The notes under the pieces are model-generated. The model saw only the letters and a program-made list of their open reading frames with translations, ran no database searches and was not told the origin of the DNA. A stretch of DNA of 64,000 nucleotides from Valencia hispanica (Eukaryota > Chordata > Actinopteri > Cyprinodontiformes > Valenciidae). A program made the position numbers and the translations under genes. The DNA is taken from positions 2,979,001 through 3,043,000 of the forward strand of contig OY747702.1 in assembly GCA_963556495.2 (NCBI GenBank), read 5' to 3'. Below, piece after piece: positions 63,039 to 64,000 of the stretch. Position 1 is the stretch's first letter. Each line of letters starts with the position of its first letter.

Positions 63039-64000
63039 ATAAACTTCTGTGTGGACAACATCATCCCCACCGGAACAGTGAGATACTTCCCTAATAACAA
63101 AACCTGGATAACCAGTGACCAGTGGCAGACCAGTGACTGCTAAACAAGAAAAAAAGAGCCTTCAGGGAGGGAGACAGGGAATTACTGAGGAGTATACAGA
63201 AGCAACTTAAGGTCAAGATCAGAGACAGCAAGGAGGCATACAGGAAGAAGCTGGAGAACAAACTACAGAGGAACAATATCAGAGATGTCTGGTCAGGAAT
63301 GAGAAAGATCACAGGTTTTAAGGACAGGAAGGATTGGATGGATGAAAGTCTGGACCGAGCCAATGAACTGAACATATTCTTCAACAGGTTCAGGTCAGGA
63401 ACTAGCTCAGCATCCCCCTCTCCTGTTCCCAGCCAAACAGACATCCCACTCTCCTCTGATCAACAGCTTTCCTGTTACACCTTGGATGTTTTATCCTCCA
63501 CCTCAGCCATGGACTCTTCTGATTCCACAAGTCTGACTTCAACCAAGTCAGGAAATCCTGCTACCCCCTTTGCCTCCCCCTCCCACTTGTCTGTCTCCAA
63601 AAGTCAGGTGAAGAGGCAGTTGCAGAAACTGAACCAGAACAAGGCTGCAGGTCCAGATGGTGTCAGCCCCAGAGTCCTGAAGGCCTGTGCAGAGCAGCTC
63701 TGTGGGATTCTGCAGCACCTCTTCAACCTTAGCCTAACTCAGGAGAAGGTTCCAGTGTTGTGGAAGACATCCTGCCTTGTTCCAGTACCCAAAAGAACTC
63801 ACCCATCAGTCATCAATGACTATAGACCTGTTGCCCTGACATCCCACATCATGAAGGTCCTGGAGAGACTCCTGTTGGCCCCCCTGAATAAGCAAACAAG
63901 AACATATCAGGACCCACTGCAGTTTGCTTATCGCTGTGGAGTTGGAGTTCAAGATGCCATCATCCACCTACTACGACCAACCCACTGTCATCTGGACAAA
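63039..64000 (+). mobile_element. Rex1-like (CR1/Jockey-group) LINE inserted into BEL/Pao pol
   Basis: Begins at NFCVDNIIPTGTVRYFPNNK then TWITSD, a conserved stretch between endonuclease and RT in this LINE type, so the copy is 5'-truncated. The coding region continues to the window edge. The jump from BEL LVY to LINE NFC leaves no spacer. The 3' end and any target duplication are beyond 64000. Confidence 0.75.
63137..64000 (+). CDS. Rex1-like LINE ORF2 fragment, open to window end (partial)
   Basis: A frame with no stop runs from just after the TGA at 63134-63136 to base 64000 (288 codons). Blocks: LLNKKKRAFREGDRELLRSI, KEAYRKKLENKLQRNNIRDV, WSGMRKITGF, LNIFFNRF, LSVSKSQVKRQLQKLNQNKA then AGPDGVSPRVLKACAEQLCG, LFNLSLTQEKVPVLWKTSCL, VPVPKRTHPSVINDYRPVAL, TSHIMKVLERLLL and DPLQFAYRCGVGVQDAIIHL. 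This is the N-terminal part of the RT domain. One frameshift between 63115 and 63135 separates it from the upstream NFCVDN frame. It is the cleanest LINE reading frame at the right end and suggests a young insertion. Confidence 0.75.
   Translation, partial: MLNKKKRAFREGDRELLRSIQKQLKVKIRDSKEAYRKKLENKLQRNNIRDVWSGMRKITGFKDRKDWMDESLDRANELNIFFNRFRSGTSSASPSPVPSQTDIPLSSDQQLSCYTLDVLSSTSAMDSSDSTSLTSTKSGNPATPFASPSHLSVSKSQVKRQLQKLNQNKAAGPDGVSPRVLKACAEQLCGILQHLFNLSLTQEKVPVLWKTSCLVPVPKRTHPSVINDYRPVALTSHIMKVLERLLLAPLNKQTRTYQDPLQFAYRCGVGVQDAIIHLLRPTHCHLDK

Overview
This window looks like teleost fish nuclear DNA that is almost entirely transposable elements, stacked inside one another on both strands. The fish assignment rests on the mix of families read from the sequence: L2/CR1-group LINEs with short tandem 3' tails, L1-group LINEs with a very G-rich 3' UTR, Rex3-like (RTE) and Rex1-like LINEs, hAT, PIF/Harbinger and TTAA-target DNA transposons, a BEL/Pao element, a gag-only LTR element and a tRNA-derived SINE. 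I found no convincing host gene. Species cannot be fixed from this alone. Family names rest on protein motifs I recognise, not on a database search.

Layout. 1-6588: plus-strand L2 LINE (L2-A) split at about 1538 and resuming at about 5688. The 4.1 kb insert holds a minus-strand L2 of another subfamily (L2-B, 1540-4072), which itself carries a hAT derivative (1670-2929) with perfect 8-bp target duplications, and then an LTR element with a gag-like ORF (4073-5640). 6589-7800: 3' part of a hAT transposase gene. 7801 to about 21300: long minus-strand L2 (L2-C) with an SGNH-esterase-like ORF1, an endonuclease and a reverse transcriptase. It is split by a second L2 of the same family (L2-D, 8128-9722) and by a 7.2 kb plus-strand L1 (L1-A, 11096-18280).

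21440-29810: minus-strand L1-B, interrupted by a solo LTR (22329-22963), a hAT-like derivative (24691-25756), an L2 copy (27865-28888) and a 167-bp L2 fragment (29413-29579). Its 3' end is joined to the end of a different L1 (21440-21868). 30184-31790: Rex3-like endonuclease fragment and a Harbinger Myb-like gene. 32330-35330: minus-strand CR1-group LINE broken by a TTAA transposon (32717-33619) and a solo LTR (34392-34715). 35465-39060: SINE, L2 tails and a second TTAA element (37021-38284). 39060-41966: no recognisable feature.

41967-49250: minus-strand L1-C, the best preserved L1, whose 3' UTR runs directly into an L2-type tail. 50431-54692: a further L1 3' UTR (L1-D) with a Rex3-like RT fragment beside it and a 932-bp insertion. 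54693-58265: mostly featureless. 58266-60720: internally deleted hAT (minus). 60934-63038: BEL/Pao gag and the start of pol, cut by a Rex1-like LINE whose reading frame is open to the window end (63137-64000).

The genes do not form a host pathway. They are parasitic replication modules (ORF1, endonuclease plus reverse transcriptase, transposase, gag). The main value of the window is its stratigraphy: nesting order, target duplications and several chimeric junctions that may record template switching by LINE reverse transcriptase.
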